Shown here: positions 37,139 through 49,179 of the stretch, one piece after another | How the letters are laid out: every line of letters starts with the position of its first letter | Position numbering within the stretch: position 1 is the stretch's first letter | From: Fragum whitleyi | Taxonomy: Eukaryota > Mollusca > Bivalvia > Cardiida > Cardiidae | Assembly: GCA_948146395.1 (NCBI GenBank) | Contig: OX411548.1 | Coordinates: 64,313,020-64,377,019 of the forward strand | Reading direction: 5' to 3' | Length of the DNA stretch: 64,000 bases | The notes under the pieces: generated by a model | What the model was told of the DNA's origin: nothing | The model's input: the letters and a program-made list of their open reading frames with translations, nothing else | The model's database searches: none | Made by a program: the position numbers and the translations under genes

Positions 37139-37699
37139 ACACAACATTTTTACGAATACATGCCACGCCAGAGTCGATAAAATGATACGCAGGTTTTTTA
37201 ATTGCTGTCGAACGGTAGGGAAAAAACTTCATACTTCAAGGTCAAGTATATATAATATGGACACTGTAACTGTAATTGACACGTCTGGGTTAAGTTGAAT
37301 TTTTACTTTTTTGATGTATTTAATAAATGGTCTCTAATTATATTAGCAAGGTCTTGAATAATTATTTACTCTCCGTTTAGGTTTGAAATCAATAAAAGAT
37401 ACCATATCGTATATCAAAGGCTCTTGCAATCGGGGACAATATTATGTGCTTAATATATCCAACAGTTTCAAATATTATTTCAAGCATCGAGTCATGTTGA
37501 TTGTCAAGCAATGCATAATATTTGATTGTTTGTTTTTTATTGTTTGTAGTTGTTGTTTTTGTTGATGTTGTTGATTTTTCGTGTTTTCTTTCAAAGAAAT
37601 GGTTACCGTAAAATAATCTTTTTTCACGGTGTTGTATTTTCATATAAACGGATATTTGCAGTTTGTCTAACGAAAATGTGTCGATGACCATTTACAGAG

Positions 37700-37795
37700 G
37701 GGTATATTGAAAACTCAGATCAGATTGTGCTGCTGCACAGCCTGATCAGAGTCTTTCCTTTGCGCAGAAGTGAAATGATTGGAAAAATCAAGTAA
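37700..37795. mobile_element. Family E internal fragment
   Basis: GATCAGATTGTGCTGCTGCA, CAGCCTGATCAGAGTCTTTCC and TTTGCGCAGAAGTGAAATGA match the E palindrome region. No TIRs. Confidence 0.5.
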
Positions 37796-38234
37796 ATGTT
37801 CAAGTTGAAACTGTTCGAAAAGTCACAAAAACGATCTCATCAATTGAAAAATATAAAACGAATACTTCATGGAATTACGTCTATAGGAAACAATTTTATC
37901 AGATATCGTTAAGAAGCTAGCGGCGCTGGACTTAAATGTTTATTCTTATTGGAGGAGATAAAGTAAACGGACTAGAGCACTGTCAGAACATATGTCTGTA
38001 AAATTTGATTTATTTATAAATGTCAGAATCGTTGGATATCGATCCAATGAAATGGGACTTCTGTTCTGTTCGGATCAAATTTGTTCCGTGCCCTTGGAGG
38101 ATTTGATTAACTTTTAATTGGTGCAATGACCTAGGGGGTAGGAGGGTGATTTTGGATATTTATATATTTGTTATAAAGGTCAGTGTCAATTAATTTAACA
38201 AAATGAATAGAGATAAAGTAAAAAAAAAAACCAG

Positions 38235-38493
38235 GTGACCCCTAACGCGAAAAGGAATCATCTTGGAACTTTGTAAAATGAATATTTAAAAAAGAGATTT
38301 GGTCCAGCATAGGTTAACAAGAGGTCGCATTTCAAAAATCATTTTATTGGAAGGTAGATTGATCATTCTTATTTCAGGAAAAATGCAAAAAGCGTATATT
38401 TCGTTCCTAATCAGTCCGCGCAAACCGCGCAGTCTGACTAGGGACGAATCTTTACGCACTATCCAGATGGTCCCTTTTCGCGTGACTGGTCAC
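38235..38493. mobile_element. Family B MITE, inverted copy
   Basis: GTGACCCCTAACGCGAAAAGG ... CTTTTCGCGTGACTGGTCAC, 259 bp. The palindrome now lies near the right end. Confidence 0.83.
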
Positions 38494-38870
38494 ATATGTA
38501 TCAAGGGGGAAAAGACTTAAAATTTTAAACATACTTTTACATCTTTAATTTATGTCAATTTATTTCAAAGTCAAATGATTATCAACCGATGCTTCTAACG
38601 CTTCTTCAGCGTATAAAATTCTTCATTTTGTTGCAACACGGTGTCATGCCGCACTTATTATACTGCGACCTCTAGATTCTGGGTCAGAGCCACCGGTTTC
38701 TGAGTTCAAGATTAAAACGTTTGAGAAACGTTTTAGAAATGGTACATGGACTAACGTGCAAACTGGGATACTATTTCTAAATGTTTGTAAACGTTTTCTA
38801 CATCCTGGCCGCAAGACAGCTACCCTAACTCACGTATGTCAGAAATACAAAGTGGGATCAATTGTAAGAT

Positions 38871-38957
38871 TGCTCTGCGTTTAGGATGACAAACCGGTGC
38901 AAACAGTTTGCCAATTATACCCCGCTTTACACCGTTTTGTGATCTTGGACGCAGGGC
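38871..38957. mobile_element. Family C foldback (C3), centre deleted
   Basis: TGCTCTGCGTTTAGGATGAC ... TTTGTGATCTTGGACGCAGG. Only one GCAAACAGTTTGCC arm is left. Confidence 0.8.
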
Positions 38958-40131
38958 TGGGTTGACCTAGGCATGAAACCACAAAGTCAATATCATATTT
39001 CCGTTGATATTGTTAATGAAGGCCATTTAGAATAACCATACAATAGTAGCATTGTAAAGTTCTAACTTCTGATTCCCTTACATCAATTGGATTTGATGTC
39101 ATGAGGAAAGATAACGTTTAGGGTCAGCAAAACGTCGAAACAACATCTTTAAAAAAAAAAATCATCTGAAAACAACAATACGTTCGGTTTTTCCAACATT
39201 TAAAGCTTCTCAATAGTCAAAACATAGCAGATCTTTACCTTGCATATTTCTCAAAATTACGATGGTTATTTGCTCAGGTTATTTCATGGAGACATTATAG
39301 CTCAAAATAAAATCGAAGTATCACTTATATGCTCAATGTAATTTCGACTTCTAAATATATTGTTGACTATTCCAATGTAGACAACAACAAAAAATAAGAT
39401 TTCTTCTTTTTGTGTAAAGTTGTTAAGTTCAAAATCGTCGGAACATTCCAGACAAAATAGATAACAAAGTATCAAAACTGCATTAATTCAATAATGAATA
39501 CTTGAGTTCTTGACATGCGCATACTGCTTGGAATGCACTATAGTTGCATTTTCTTTGATAACTTGGATTTAGTCTCGTCTGCAACGCCCTAGAATTGTTA
39601 TTATTATCCCAATGGAATGCATGGAATAGATTCGCTATGTGACACTTGAAAATAAATAAGTTGAATACAAACAAACGATTTGGGTAATGTAAATCCAAGT
39701 GCACTATATTCGATGAAAATTCAAAATAATTTAAGCCTATGACTACTGAATTTGAATCAAAAGTAAGACCGGGGAAAGATTCCATTTTAATTGATTATAA
39801 ACAGTCATATAACATTTATGAATCGACATTAATTTAAAAAAAAAAATAAATAAATGAATAAATAAATACTATGCCGATGTCGTATCATTTTACGAACCCA
39901 GTGACCCTATCAAAAGTAAACAAGATTTTATTATCGCTGGAACATAGTTCCAGACGGGACTCGTAAACAAGGCCCTACAAATTTATTCTTATTTTTAGCA
40001 ATAAAAGTCACTGTGCATTAAATTCTGCCTTATAGAAATACGTTAACAGCAACAAATAAAGAAGTTTATTTGAATCTAATTTTCAAATATTTTCAACAAA
40101 AAATGAAATACTTCTCCAAACTTTATGTGTG

Positions 40132-40275
40132 GTGTCCTCAGTCTGGGGGTAGAGCTTCGGCCTCTTGACCCAAAAGTCCTGAGTTCGGGAGCGGCTATCG
40201 ATCTTGGTTCTTCCATTGGCCCACACATTCGGCGCGAGAATTTTACAGGCAACAGAGTCGAGCGGGGGGGGGGGT
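40132..40275 (+). mobile_element. Second SINE family, copy 2
   Basis: GTCCTCAGTCTGGGGGTAGAG (A box region) and GAGTTCGGGAG (B-box-like) are followed by ATCTTGGTTCTTCCATTGGC, CCACACA and a run of G ending at TTAATAT, the same plan as 37001-37138. The open frame through it is incidental. Confidence 0.7.
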
Positions 40276-40361
40276 TAATATTAGCTGTAAGAACTTGTTT
40301 CTCGATCGATGTAAAAAAATAGTTTTGAACCTTGCAAACTTTATGGTCTGCGTACCCACTG

Positions 40362-40385
40362 GAATCGTCTCGTTTGAGACGATTC
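40362..40385. repeat. Short hairpin, 10-bp arms
   Basis: GAATCGTCTC and GAGACGATTC are exact complements around a 4-nt loop. Following bases are not a T run, so no terminator is implied. Confidence 0.7.
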
Positions 40386-40939
40386 TAATGAGTACCCACA
40401 ACATATGGTTTCGTCGTTGGAAAAAAAAGATTTAAGAATTTCATTCCCCCTCTTATTTAGACCTCTTGAAAATCTGAGACCTCAGGATATTGTTATATAG
40501 TCCTATTTTTCATATAGCTCAAAACCCATGTGACAAAAAATATTAACCAATCGTGTCTATATATACTTTAGATCTATAGATCTATACTGACCAACTAATT
40601 CAGCTTATAGTTCAAGTAATTGAGACAATTTTCGAGTGTTACTATTACTTACGTGGTTAGTGTTGACTGAAAAAAAAAACAATAAAATTCAAGGAAGTTT
40701 TGTACCTAGGACTCCCAATTAATGCCAAGAGCAATTTTAGAACTCGAGAAGGTACCATAATACCCCGGTGATTATCATACATATATCTTACAAATAATGG
40801 GCGTTAATGAGTGTGAGTCTTATCTTTAGGAACAATTTAGAGCTTTCTACGGAAACTCAACTCAGAAACAATTAATTTAGACATAGTACGCTATCTTGAC
40901 TTTCACTCTGAAGCAAGAGTTTTCGTTACTAATGTACAG

Positions 40940-41003
40940 GCTGTTTTTTTTTTTTTGTTTTTTTTTGTTTTTTTTTTGTTTTTTTTTTTTTTTTTTTTTT
41001 TTG
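40940..41003. repeat. T-rich tract with spaced G
   Basis: T runs of 8-23 are separated by single G residues at roughly even spacing. Confidence 0.9.
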
Positions 41004-42014
41004 GTTATTGTTGTTGTTGATTTTTTTATAATAATTATTATTATCCAGTATAAAGGGTAGACGTTAATCGCATAATTTACCTAATATTCAAAAGAGAAAA
41101 AATCTTTTATGAAATAAAATTTTCCATCTTTTTTACTTCATGGTACCTCCAACCGAGTACAATATTCACATACTCTTATGTTTCTCAATGACATATACGT
41201 TGAAGCAATGGTAATTATCATTTGAATTTGTTTCATATTCAGATTATGCTAGTTTTTTGTTGTTTTTTTTTTTTTTCGTTTAAAATGATTTAGAGAAAAT
41301 TTTTGTAAGTTTATGCGTACATGCACGGTAAATAATCTATTTTATTTGTAATTAGTTTTAAGTTTGACATCTAAAGTTATACGTCAATTCTTCAGCGGAT
41401 TAATCTTTAACAGCATCCATCGCAGAATATGTGTTTGAAGCCTTTTAACGATTAAAAAGACATAAAATATATTTCAAAATGGATAGGAAATATTTAACGA
41501 CAAACATTGACGTTCAGTGGCATGCCACAAACTGGTCTATTTCCCGGGGAGAAGTTTTTATGAATGACTTAATTGTAAACAAAGCGATAACCTGGAGATA
41601 ACAAGCACCTTCGTTAGAGATTGCAACTTGCGTGCGGTCTACAAAACTAATTTGTTTCCGTGTGTTTCTTGCAAAAGGGTGTACCATTTTCGTTTGCGCA
41701 TTTACGCAATTTAAAATCTATCCATAAAGTAAAGCACAGAGATAGAAATGTGATATTTTGTATCACAATAACACAATGTTTCAAAACAACAGTTTATTTA
41801 TAAGTAGGTCTAAACGTGAATTACAAAAAGTAAGTTAAGAAGTTGAACATTTAAATATAAAATATTGTTTAACCCTTTTTTTTTCGAAATTTAAATTTCT
41901 TTCTAACAAGGAAATTATCACACAATAACAATAATAGTAGATGTACATTTATTAATACTTAAGATGTCTATTTATCAACTATGTTTGGATACTTTCAGGA
42001 ATTAATCCAAAATC

Positions 42015-42947
42015 ATGGAGGACGCCATCGCAAACTACAGCATTACTATTAATTCTAACAGTAGTGACGTCATTGATGACACAAACAAGTTCGCGAAAGG
42101 GAGACTACTGATAAATGTTTCAATGGAGGATTACAGCATAAACACGATATGTGATGAAAACGGATCCGATACTGCACAATCAATGTGTGATAGAAAAGGT
42201 CTTGGGATTAGTTTATCAACGCCGATATTAATGTTATCATCAGGAGTTATAGGGAATTTTATCGCCATAATTGTGTTGCTAACTGCTAAAAAGGAAATGA
42301 AGAAGACGGTATTTTATACATTCTTAATCGGATTAGCGCTAACAGATTTGACAGGGCAGTTATTGACAGGGCCTATAGCAATCATTGTATACGCAAATAA
42401 TATGAAATGGGTCGGAGGTGACCCTTTGTGTAAATATCATGCTTTCGTCATGGTTTTCGTAGGTATGACGACACCGCTGTTTGTGTGTTGTATGTCCTTG
42501 GAGAGGGCTATTGCACTCAAATGTCCATACTTTCACGCTAGGGCAGTGAACAAAAAACGTGCTCGTATAGTTATTCTGTGTTGTTTTTTATTCGTGACCC
42601 TGTTTTGTGTCCAACCATTTCTTGGGTTTGGAAGTTACGCCCATCAGTTTCCCGGTTCGTGGTGTTTTCTCAATTTTCACAAAGAAAGTCCAAGAGACGC
42701 GGCCTACGCATATACATACGCATTCATCAGTGTGATAATGATTTCTGTGATTATCATTTCAAATACCGTTGTCATGGTTACTCTTATTCAAATGAAGAAA
42801 ACCAGAAAAATAAACAATTCGCCTTCCATAGAACGTCGGAATGGTGTAAGACCGAAAGCAAAAATAAAAGTGGAAGAGGAAACCCAAATGATCTGGTTCC
42901 TATTTGCTATAACGGTTGTTTTCACTACATGCTGGTTTCCATTAAAT
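42015..42947 (+). CDS. PTGER4-like: Prostanoid (PGE2 EP4-like) receptor, coding exon 1
   Basis: This exon encodes the first 311 residues of a class A GPCR of the prostanoid family, expected in the plasma membrane sensing prostaglandin-like lipids through G proteins. The N-terminus has NxS/T sites at N7, N15, N34 and N49. TM1 carries GN at residues 80-81, and TM2 has the LALTDL form of the LxxxD motif. TM3 is preceded by a cysteine (DPLCKYH) and followed by SLERAIAL in place of DRY. ECL2 holds PGSWCF, the hallmark prostanoid ECL2 signature. TM6 ends CWFPLN, where the exon stops at the donor AAT|gtaagt. Vertebrate prostanoid receptor genes also carry an intron at the end of TM6, so the position looks ancestral. 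ATG 42015 is the first in-frame start; a possible acceptor (ctttcag, ending 41999) just upstream hints at an earlier non-coding exon. EP4 versus EP2 or another invertebrate prostanoid paralogue cannot be settled here. Confidence 0.93.
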
Positions 42948-43062
42948 GTAAGTATCATTCTTTAAGGGACGCATGATTTGCGAGTCTGAGACTCCTAAAT
43001 AAGTGGCCAGGACACTCAAAATCTTTTGATTTGAGTCAATATGATCTTGGTTCAACTTCAAA

Positions 43063-43103
43063 GATGAAATGAAGACTGTTTTAAAACAGTCTTCAATTCA
43101 TCT
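43063..43103. repeat. Hairpin in receptor intron
   Basis: GATGAAATGAAGACTGTTTT pairs with AAAACAGTCTTCAATTCATC almost perfectly with no loop. Confidence 0.85.
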
Positions 43104-44145
43104 CTTAAGTCGATTCTATAAGGTACATATCTATACAATTTCCTGTGTAGCTTAACCCAGAGACGTTTTAACATTTACACAAAAACATGAGGATAGCTCA
43201 AAAGAAAATAGTCCACATTTAAAGCAGGGACTCCCAAAACTTAAGCAAGGATCCATATGAACCTAACCATTGAGCCCTTGGGATCCCATTTTGTTGATGT
43301 TAAACTAAAACCCTGATTATTGTTCCTAACTTCGTTTCACTCGGTTTCATGTAAGATGAAAGGCCAAATGGACTGCGACAATTATTGTAATGTGTCTTTC
43401 CTTCGTCTGTGCGAGCGCAAATTCCTTATATATCCGTGATTTCAAAAAGAGACGTTATCTTTTTAATCAGAATAGTGTTAGTATCATGCACATGTGTAAT
43501 TAATATGAATACAAAATAGATTTTCATAAATCGAAATAGGAGCTATATTCACCAAACTTAATTAACCTCAATAATACGATTGGAATTTTGTTTTATCTAT
43601 GTTCAAAGTACAAAGCATGCAAAGTGAATATCTTTTCAATTATAAAAAAATCTGGATCACATTCTTCATTATTTAATAGTTATGACAAGTTTACAAGATT
43701 TATCGACTCTAACCCTATTGTATCTCCTTTCTTGTTTGGCTTCACGCAGCGAGTCCTAAAATCAAACCGTTGTAGGTGACAAGAATAACCTTGTTAACAA
43801 AGTTCATATCCTATGGCTATCATTTGTTTATTGCAGACCACTTTGAACACAGATAACTACTGACAAGATAACATTGATTGAAAACATACATGGAATACTT
43901 CCACCTAGACTGGCCGCAGTCGTTTTTTTTTTAGCATTTTCAGAAATGTTTTGTAGTAGTTCTTTTACAACCCTCTTTAATCCAAGTTCATATTAAAAAG
44001 TGCTGAACATCTTCTTTTCAGAGACAGAGGACTTAGTTGGAATTCATGTAATAACTGACACATTTGGTTCCCTTTGAAAAAAATACTGTAAAGAAGAGTT
44101 TGACGACCAGACTAACTTCCACCTGAAGTCGTCTAGAAATCACTT

Positions 44146-44538
44146 CAGTTTAAAACGTCATGGAATTGACAATCATTCTAATCAAAAGCATTCTTAATCA
44201 CTCATTCAGCGCTCCATTTATTCGCTCTAAGCACCCACTAAAACCATTCAAAACGGTCGACATTCCATTTATTTCGATCAAATCTTGCCACGATTTTATT
44301 GGCTGATGTTGGTATTTAAAGCGTCTGATTGGTCAATGGAGACAAAAAAATACAAAATGACGTTTATTTTAATAAGTGAGGTAAAACATATCGCTAATTT
44401 CGTCCAATTTTGACGAAATTGGCGATAAAGTATTACCTCCCTTGAACCCACTTAAAACTAACTCATCGCAATCATATATTTTTCTGTCGAATCATTTCAA
44501 AATTATCCATCTTGTCAATTTCACGATGTTGTTAACAG
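44146..44538. mobile_element. Family A MITE (A8), receptor intron
   Basis: CAGTTTAAAACGTCATGGAATTG ... TTTCACGATGTTGTTAACAG-TA. The centre reads AATTTCGTC...GACGAAATT in place of the TTGTTCATCC form, marking a subfamily. Confidence 0.83.
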
Positions 44539-45016
44539 TATCTAAACCTTCCTTAATCACTATTCTATTTCGTTTGTCTGATTTCTTTTTGTGTATGCTA
44601 CGATTATAAGTACTTCATACCGTTGCAGTAAACGTCCGTTGATGGTAAAAAAAAAATAATGTAAAAGATTAATAAAAAATTAAACATGTATCGAAAACTG
44701 TTTTTACTAAAAAACATTCCAAATTGCGTTTCCATATAGTAAATACAGTTTTTAAGCCAATTATAACGCTCGATCTAAATAGAAAGGAAACAAAACTCGA
44801 ATTATTCTTACATGTTCATGTAAAATACATGTGCCAGAATGTGGTCCTCCAACCTTAAGACTCATTATGGCGCCTTTATATTTACAGTATCGGATAGAAA
44901 GGTTAAATATTTAGGGTACCCGTTCTGAATCACTAGCCGGAAAGAAATAAATCGGTTGTGTCTATCAAAGGCGTCCAGTATCTAAACTCAAACCAGGTTA
45001 GAACTTAAATCTTTTA

Positions 45017-45447
45017 CAGTTAACAACATCATGAATTGACATAATGAATGATTTGAAAATGATTTTTGAATGAATTTGAGTGAGTGTGTTGAGCGCGTTT
45101 TGAGTATATTTAATGTAAGGTAAACCAATATCGAATTTTTTGTTTGTTCAGGATGAACAAAATTAGCGATATTTATTACCTCCCTTTAATAAAGTATGTA
45201 TACACGTTCTACAAATAGCTTCCTATTTCTCCAAGAACCTATCAGACACTTACACTTTAAAATATGCCAATGAAATCGCGATTTTATTTTATTTTGATAA
45301 TTTGTTTCTATATAGTTGTTTATTGTATCTTTTTTGGTCATTTTGGAGCGTTTTTGATCGATATGAGAGAGTTTTTGGAAGAAATGAATGGAGCGCTGTG
45401 TGAGAGATTTAGAATGGTTTTGATTGAGATGAATGTCCATTTCACGA
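45017..45447. mobile_element. Family A MITE (A9), inverted, right TIR decayed
   Basis: It starts TA-CAGTTAACAACATCATG; the right end reads CATTTCACGAAAAAG and loses the TIR there. The open frames on both strands are by-products. Confidence 0.8.
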
Positions 45448-45592
45448 AAAAGAGCGCCAAAGAAATATAATCCCGCCATCAAAAAGACTAGCACGTTTTT
45501 AACACTGGCGACGTGTTGGTCTTCCGGTCGCCCGTTTTTCCGTTCGCGAGCGCTTTCTTCGAAAATGGTCTCTTTAGAAGCTAAGGGCTTAA

Positions 45593-45741
45593 GGTAGTGG
45601 ACCCGTTATAGTTCCGCAACATTTCGGAAGTCATGAATTTTAACAATTTGAATCGAGGTTTCCTAATGATTTCAAACTCAGTAGCCAATGCGATAGATCA
45701 TTAATTCCGAAATGTTGCGGAACTATCAAAGGTCTACTTCC
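45593..45741. mobile_element. 149-bp foldback element with TTAA/TTAG flanks
   Basis: TIRs of about 36 bp (GGTAGTGGACC..., AGTTCCGCAACATTTCGGAA) are almost exact inverse copies. The left flank is TTAA and the right flank TTAG, probably a mutated TTAA. No coding capacity. Confidence 0.8.
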
Positions 45742-45851
45742 TTAGATTTAACATAAATGCCATTGAACTTAAGTTCATCCTGAACATTACTTTCTCAGCA
45801 TCTACATATCACAGGAATTGTTATCAGGTTTTATAAGGGGTACAATAAAAA

Positions 45852-45924
45852 ACTACCAGGGTCAGTCTGCGCAGTCAGAACTTTTCCTACTTTTTAAATG
45901 GTATCATTTCGCTTGACGTGTCAC
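45852..45924. mobile_element. Family B right-end fragment
   Basis: GGGTCAGTCTGCGCAGTCAG and ATGGTATCATTTCGCTTGAC, GTGTCAC remain. Confidence 0.65.
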
Positions 45925-47399
45925 ATCTAATACTGTAAATGACTTTTAAATAATTTGATTAAGTATCTTTCTTTTATGCAAATCCTTTTTGCAAATGGTC
46001 AGGAAAACAGCCGTTTTGGCATTTAATTCAAGGTTTATTTGCGATGTTTTATTCACCTTCCTACGATATGCGCAATGGAAAACAAAGTACTGAAAGTACT
46101 GAAAGCTAGCAAACCATAGATATTTAAGTAATATTCCTTTTGAAAAAAATATTATGATACAAAATCAGGGTTAAAATAAAGCGAGAAAATAAAAAGCATA
46201 CTTTCGAATGAGTTCTTATTTGAATATAGTTCATCCAAATGACCGTACAATGTAGTGTGCATAGTGAAAATTCTGGTCAAAATACTTTGCACATATGTGA
46301 CATTCTTGGAAATCCCCATTCCAATACACGGTAAAACCGTGAGTGTGACAAATTTCTCATAAATCCTGATTTTCCTTTTCTTTTTTCTGTCAAGTGTTCT
46401 CATTTTCTAATTGAGTCCCCATTCTGACATATAAAGGTATTCTGTTCATTGTTTATCACCGTTGAGCCAAATTCTCATGTCCCTATGTTTCTATTTTCAG
46501 ATGAACTTTGCTCTTTCAGAAGGTTTTATCATTTTGACTTAAATACTTAACAAGTTTCTTCATAAATGCGCTAAATGTATGGTCCTTAGAATGTAAGCAA
46601 AGAAAGTGTCAACAGGTGTTTTCATATGGAATATTTCAAATTTTAATTCTTACGGTTCATCTTAATGACCTGACAAACATTACTATCCAATATTCATGAA
46701 TTGTCGCCCTTGTGATGTAAACACTAAAGAGAGTTGACAACGAACGATGCACGGGGGATATCTAATGATCACACAGCTCACCATAAACCCGATTTGCCCC
46801 TACGAGCTTAAAGTTATGGGGTTGAAACTGCAGGCATTGGTATGCAACGTAACGGGAGAACTACTCTTTATGGCGAAAGCATTCATTGATTTAGTTGTTA
46901 AGCTGTCAGAGGCAGTTTGCACGCATTTGAACTTTGAGACTTCCTAAAAAGTTATGTATGTAAACTAAAGCCATCAAAACTGACGCTTTGCCAGCTAAAA
47001 ACTTCTCCCTGTTGGATAAAAATCAGAAAAGATACTGGGCAAATAAAAGGTTGTTTATCATTGAACAGTATGAGGTATGCAATAAATTAAAACGTCTCAA
47101 GTAGCCTACTTTATTACATTACACTACAATTTATAACTTTTTCGAACTTGATAACACCCTTTTTTCCTTCGCCTGCGCAGGTCTTGATTGAAATTGACTT
47201 TATGGTTTCTAAATATCATTGTAGAGTTAGCGGTTTACAGAATCCTTGGATAAGGCATTTAAGTGTACATGATTATTGAACAACTATTTTCGTACAAATA
47301 TTCTATTATCGCACGATGGCGTAAAACGCATATATGAAAAAAGAAGACATTAAATAGAACTTTATTCACAATAAAATTCATATGTACACAGATAGCTCC

Positions 47400-47510
47400 G
47401 CCAATTTGTTAACTCAACGTCATCTTTAACGCCAACGTTAATTCCTTTGACGTCATATAACCCACTTGCTAAATGGCGCGCTTCGCTTTCTGCGAAATTC
47501 TCCTAACGTC
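47400..47510 (+). repeat. Repeat J fragment
   Basis: TCAACGTCATCTTTAACGCC, TGACGTCATATAACCCACTTG and TGGCGCGCTTCGCTTTCTGCG match the 13610-13680 part of copy 1. Confidence 0.65.
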
Positions 47511-47646
47511 AATATCATAACTTTTTTCATAAATCTTATACTCATTAAAATACTTTAATACAATTTTGAAAACAACCTCAATACAGAGTTGTAGTCGTGT
47601 TACATAAGTATATAATTTCATTTTCGCTATGATGTGTCGATGAATA

Positions 47647-47742
47647 AAGTCTGATTGGGGGAGGAGTTATATGCAAAGTAAAATCCTCTGCCTCCGCCCT
47701 CGGATTTTACCTTTTGCATATAGCTCCTCCTCCATCAAACTT
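47647..47742. repeat. Long hairpin in receptor intron
   Basis: Arms AAGTCTGATTGGGGGAGGAG... and ...CTCCTCCTCCATCAAACTT pair over about 40 bp, including ATATGCAAA / TTTGCATAT, around a short GC-rich centre. Confidence 0.85.
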
Positions 47743-48049
47743 TGAAAATATTTTATAATTAAAGGTTTGTTTTGTACTTAAGATGTGCTTTGGATGTTAT
47801 TATACGTTATTTATGGAGGTCAAATCACAGTTTGAGTAAATCATCATTTAAGTTCGAAAAAGTTTTAGAATCTTTGGCCCAAAACTCCACCCTATTGGAA
47901 GAAAATACTGAGGAAGCACATAGATAATTTTACTTCATCTCGATACATGCATAACTGATAAGTTGTTTAGGACAGTGTTTAACTTCCCCTTAAAACAGCC
48001 TTGGACAATAAACTTCTTGTAACATAAATCTTTGAAAATTCTCTTTCAG

Positions 48050-48601
48050 ATCAACATACTTATCAACCAGGTTACGGGTCGAGTCAACTATGCAGCCGAT
48101 TTGATGGGAGTCCGCCTGGCCAGTATTAACCAAATTCTGGACCCGTATATCTATATCCTTCTTAGGAGAAAGGTCATCGTAAAGGGGTTTCGGTTGTTGA
48201 AAAAACTTATTTTAGGACAAAACATCCACGATTCACCAAAACGTTACATTACGAATTATTCTATGAATTCCCAGAATGGTTCAGTGAAAAAGTATAACGA
48301 GGAGCAAGAGTTACACGATTGTGAAAGACAAACACACTCGGAACCCGTCAACGGAAATATTTACCATGAAACGGATACCAGCGATTCTTGTTCCGTTAGT
48401 AGCGTGGAACCGGAAGAAGAGCGAGAAAGGAGAGTTTTGAATTTATTCACTTCCGGTGATAAACGAAGACAAAGATATTCTGATTCTGGTGTTGAGTGCA
48501 AAAGAACGTGTTATGATAGTTTCCAAACGTCGAATGGGTGTGTGAAAAATAATTTAACGAACAGGAAACTTAGCTTGCCTGCTAAATCTGTGAAACCATA
48601 A
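48050..48601 (+). CDS. PTGER4-like: Prostanoid (PGE2 EP4-like) receptor, coding exon 2 (TM7 and C-tail)
   Basis: This exon begins after the acceptor ttctctttcag at 48049, in phase 0 with exon 1, and ends at TAA 48599-48601. It encodes 183 residues, giving a 494-residue protein, close to the usual EP4 length. TM7 reads GVRLASINQILDPYIYIL. The arginine is the residue that in prostanoid receptors contacts the ligand carboxylate, and DPYIY is the NPxxY equivalent. LLRRK follows, as at the start of helix 8. The remaining ~130 residues form a hydrophilic tail rich in Ser, Thr, Glu and Arg, with an acidic stretch (EPEEERERR) and many possible phosphorylation sites, as expected for EP4-type tails. 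A candidate AATAAA lies at 48719-48724. Confidence 0.93.
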   Translation: MNILINQVTGRVNYAADLMGVRLASINQILDPYIYILLRRKVIVKGFRLLKKLILGQNIHDSPKRYITNYSMNSQNGSVKKYNEEQELHDCERQTHSEPVNGNIYHETDTSDSCSVSSVEPEEERERRVLNLFTSGDKRRQRYSDSGVECKRTCYDSFQTSNGCVKNNLTNRKLSLPAKSVKP

Positions 48602-49045
48602 GTATCTTTACATTGCCACGTGATTGGTATAGGTCGGTTTTATTGACCTAACATTGACCATCCCCACTTTGAGAAAACATACATAATTAACATTCGGCAT
48701 TTCTCGTGCCATCAGTCGAATAAACAAAGGCGTCGGCTGCAGTGTAAACTTTATACTTCAACCAAACATGCAAATAGATCAGGGCCCAAGGTTATAAAAT
48801 TTTTAACAGGCTCAACTGAGAATTTTCTCAAATTTTAAATGTATGAAAATAAAAGATAATATAAATAAGTTGTTATTAATAACAACTTATTGATAATATT
48901 TTTTATGTTAATACATTGAAATGAGTATTAAAACAGAATTACGGCTTTAATCTCAAATTGAAATTTGAGAAAATTTTGAATTGAGAATGAGAAGTTTTAT
49001 AACCTCGGGACCAGCTATAGATATTTAATATTGAAAGCCAACATC

Positions 49046-49179
49046 AGCCCTACGTACAGGATGACAAAACGATGCAAATTGTTGCCAATTATATCATGCT
49101 TCGCACGCAAGAGATCTTGCAAAGCGAGTTAAAATTGACAAACTTTTTGCACCGTTTTTTTTATCCTGAACGTTTGGCA
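49046..49179. mobile_element. Family C foldback (C4)
   Basis: AGCCCTACGTACAGGATGAC ... TTATCCTGAACGTTTGGCAG around a CTTCGCACGCAAGAGATCTTGCAAAGC-like centre (two blocks). Confidence 0.8.

Larger units (their letters stand above)
38958..42014. other. Region upstream of the receptor gene
   Basis: Apart from a SINE copy, a hairpin and a T-rich tract, no feature is recognised. Promoter and 5' exon of the receptor may lie here; no convincing TATA-initiator pair stands out. Confidence 0.5.
42948..48049 (+). other. Intron of the prostanoid receptor gene
   Basis: The 5.1-kb intron has GTAAGT and TTTCAG ends. It holds a short hairpin at 43063-43103, two family A MITEs (44146-44538 and 45017-45447), a B fragment at 45852-45924, a TTAA-flanked foldback (45593-45741), a J-family fragment near 47400-47510 and a long hairpin (47647-47742). 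The 66-codon open frame at 46747-46947 has no recognisable domain and is not called. The rest shows no structure I can name. Confidence 0.85.

Noticed and set aside
42578..42976. 132-codon frame inside the receptor exon
   Set aside because: It is in a shifted frame within a clearly coding GPCR exon and has no domain.
46747..46947. Alternative exon in the receptor intron
   Set aside because: It has a 66-codon frame, but no GPCR similarity and no phase-compatible splice sites evident.
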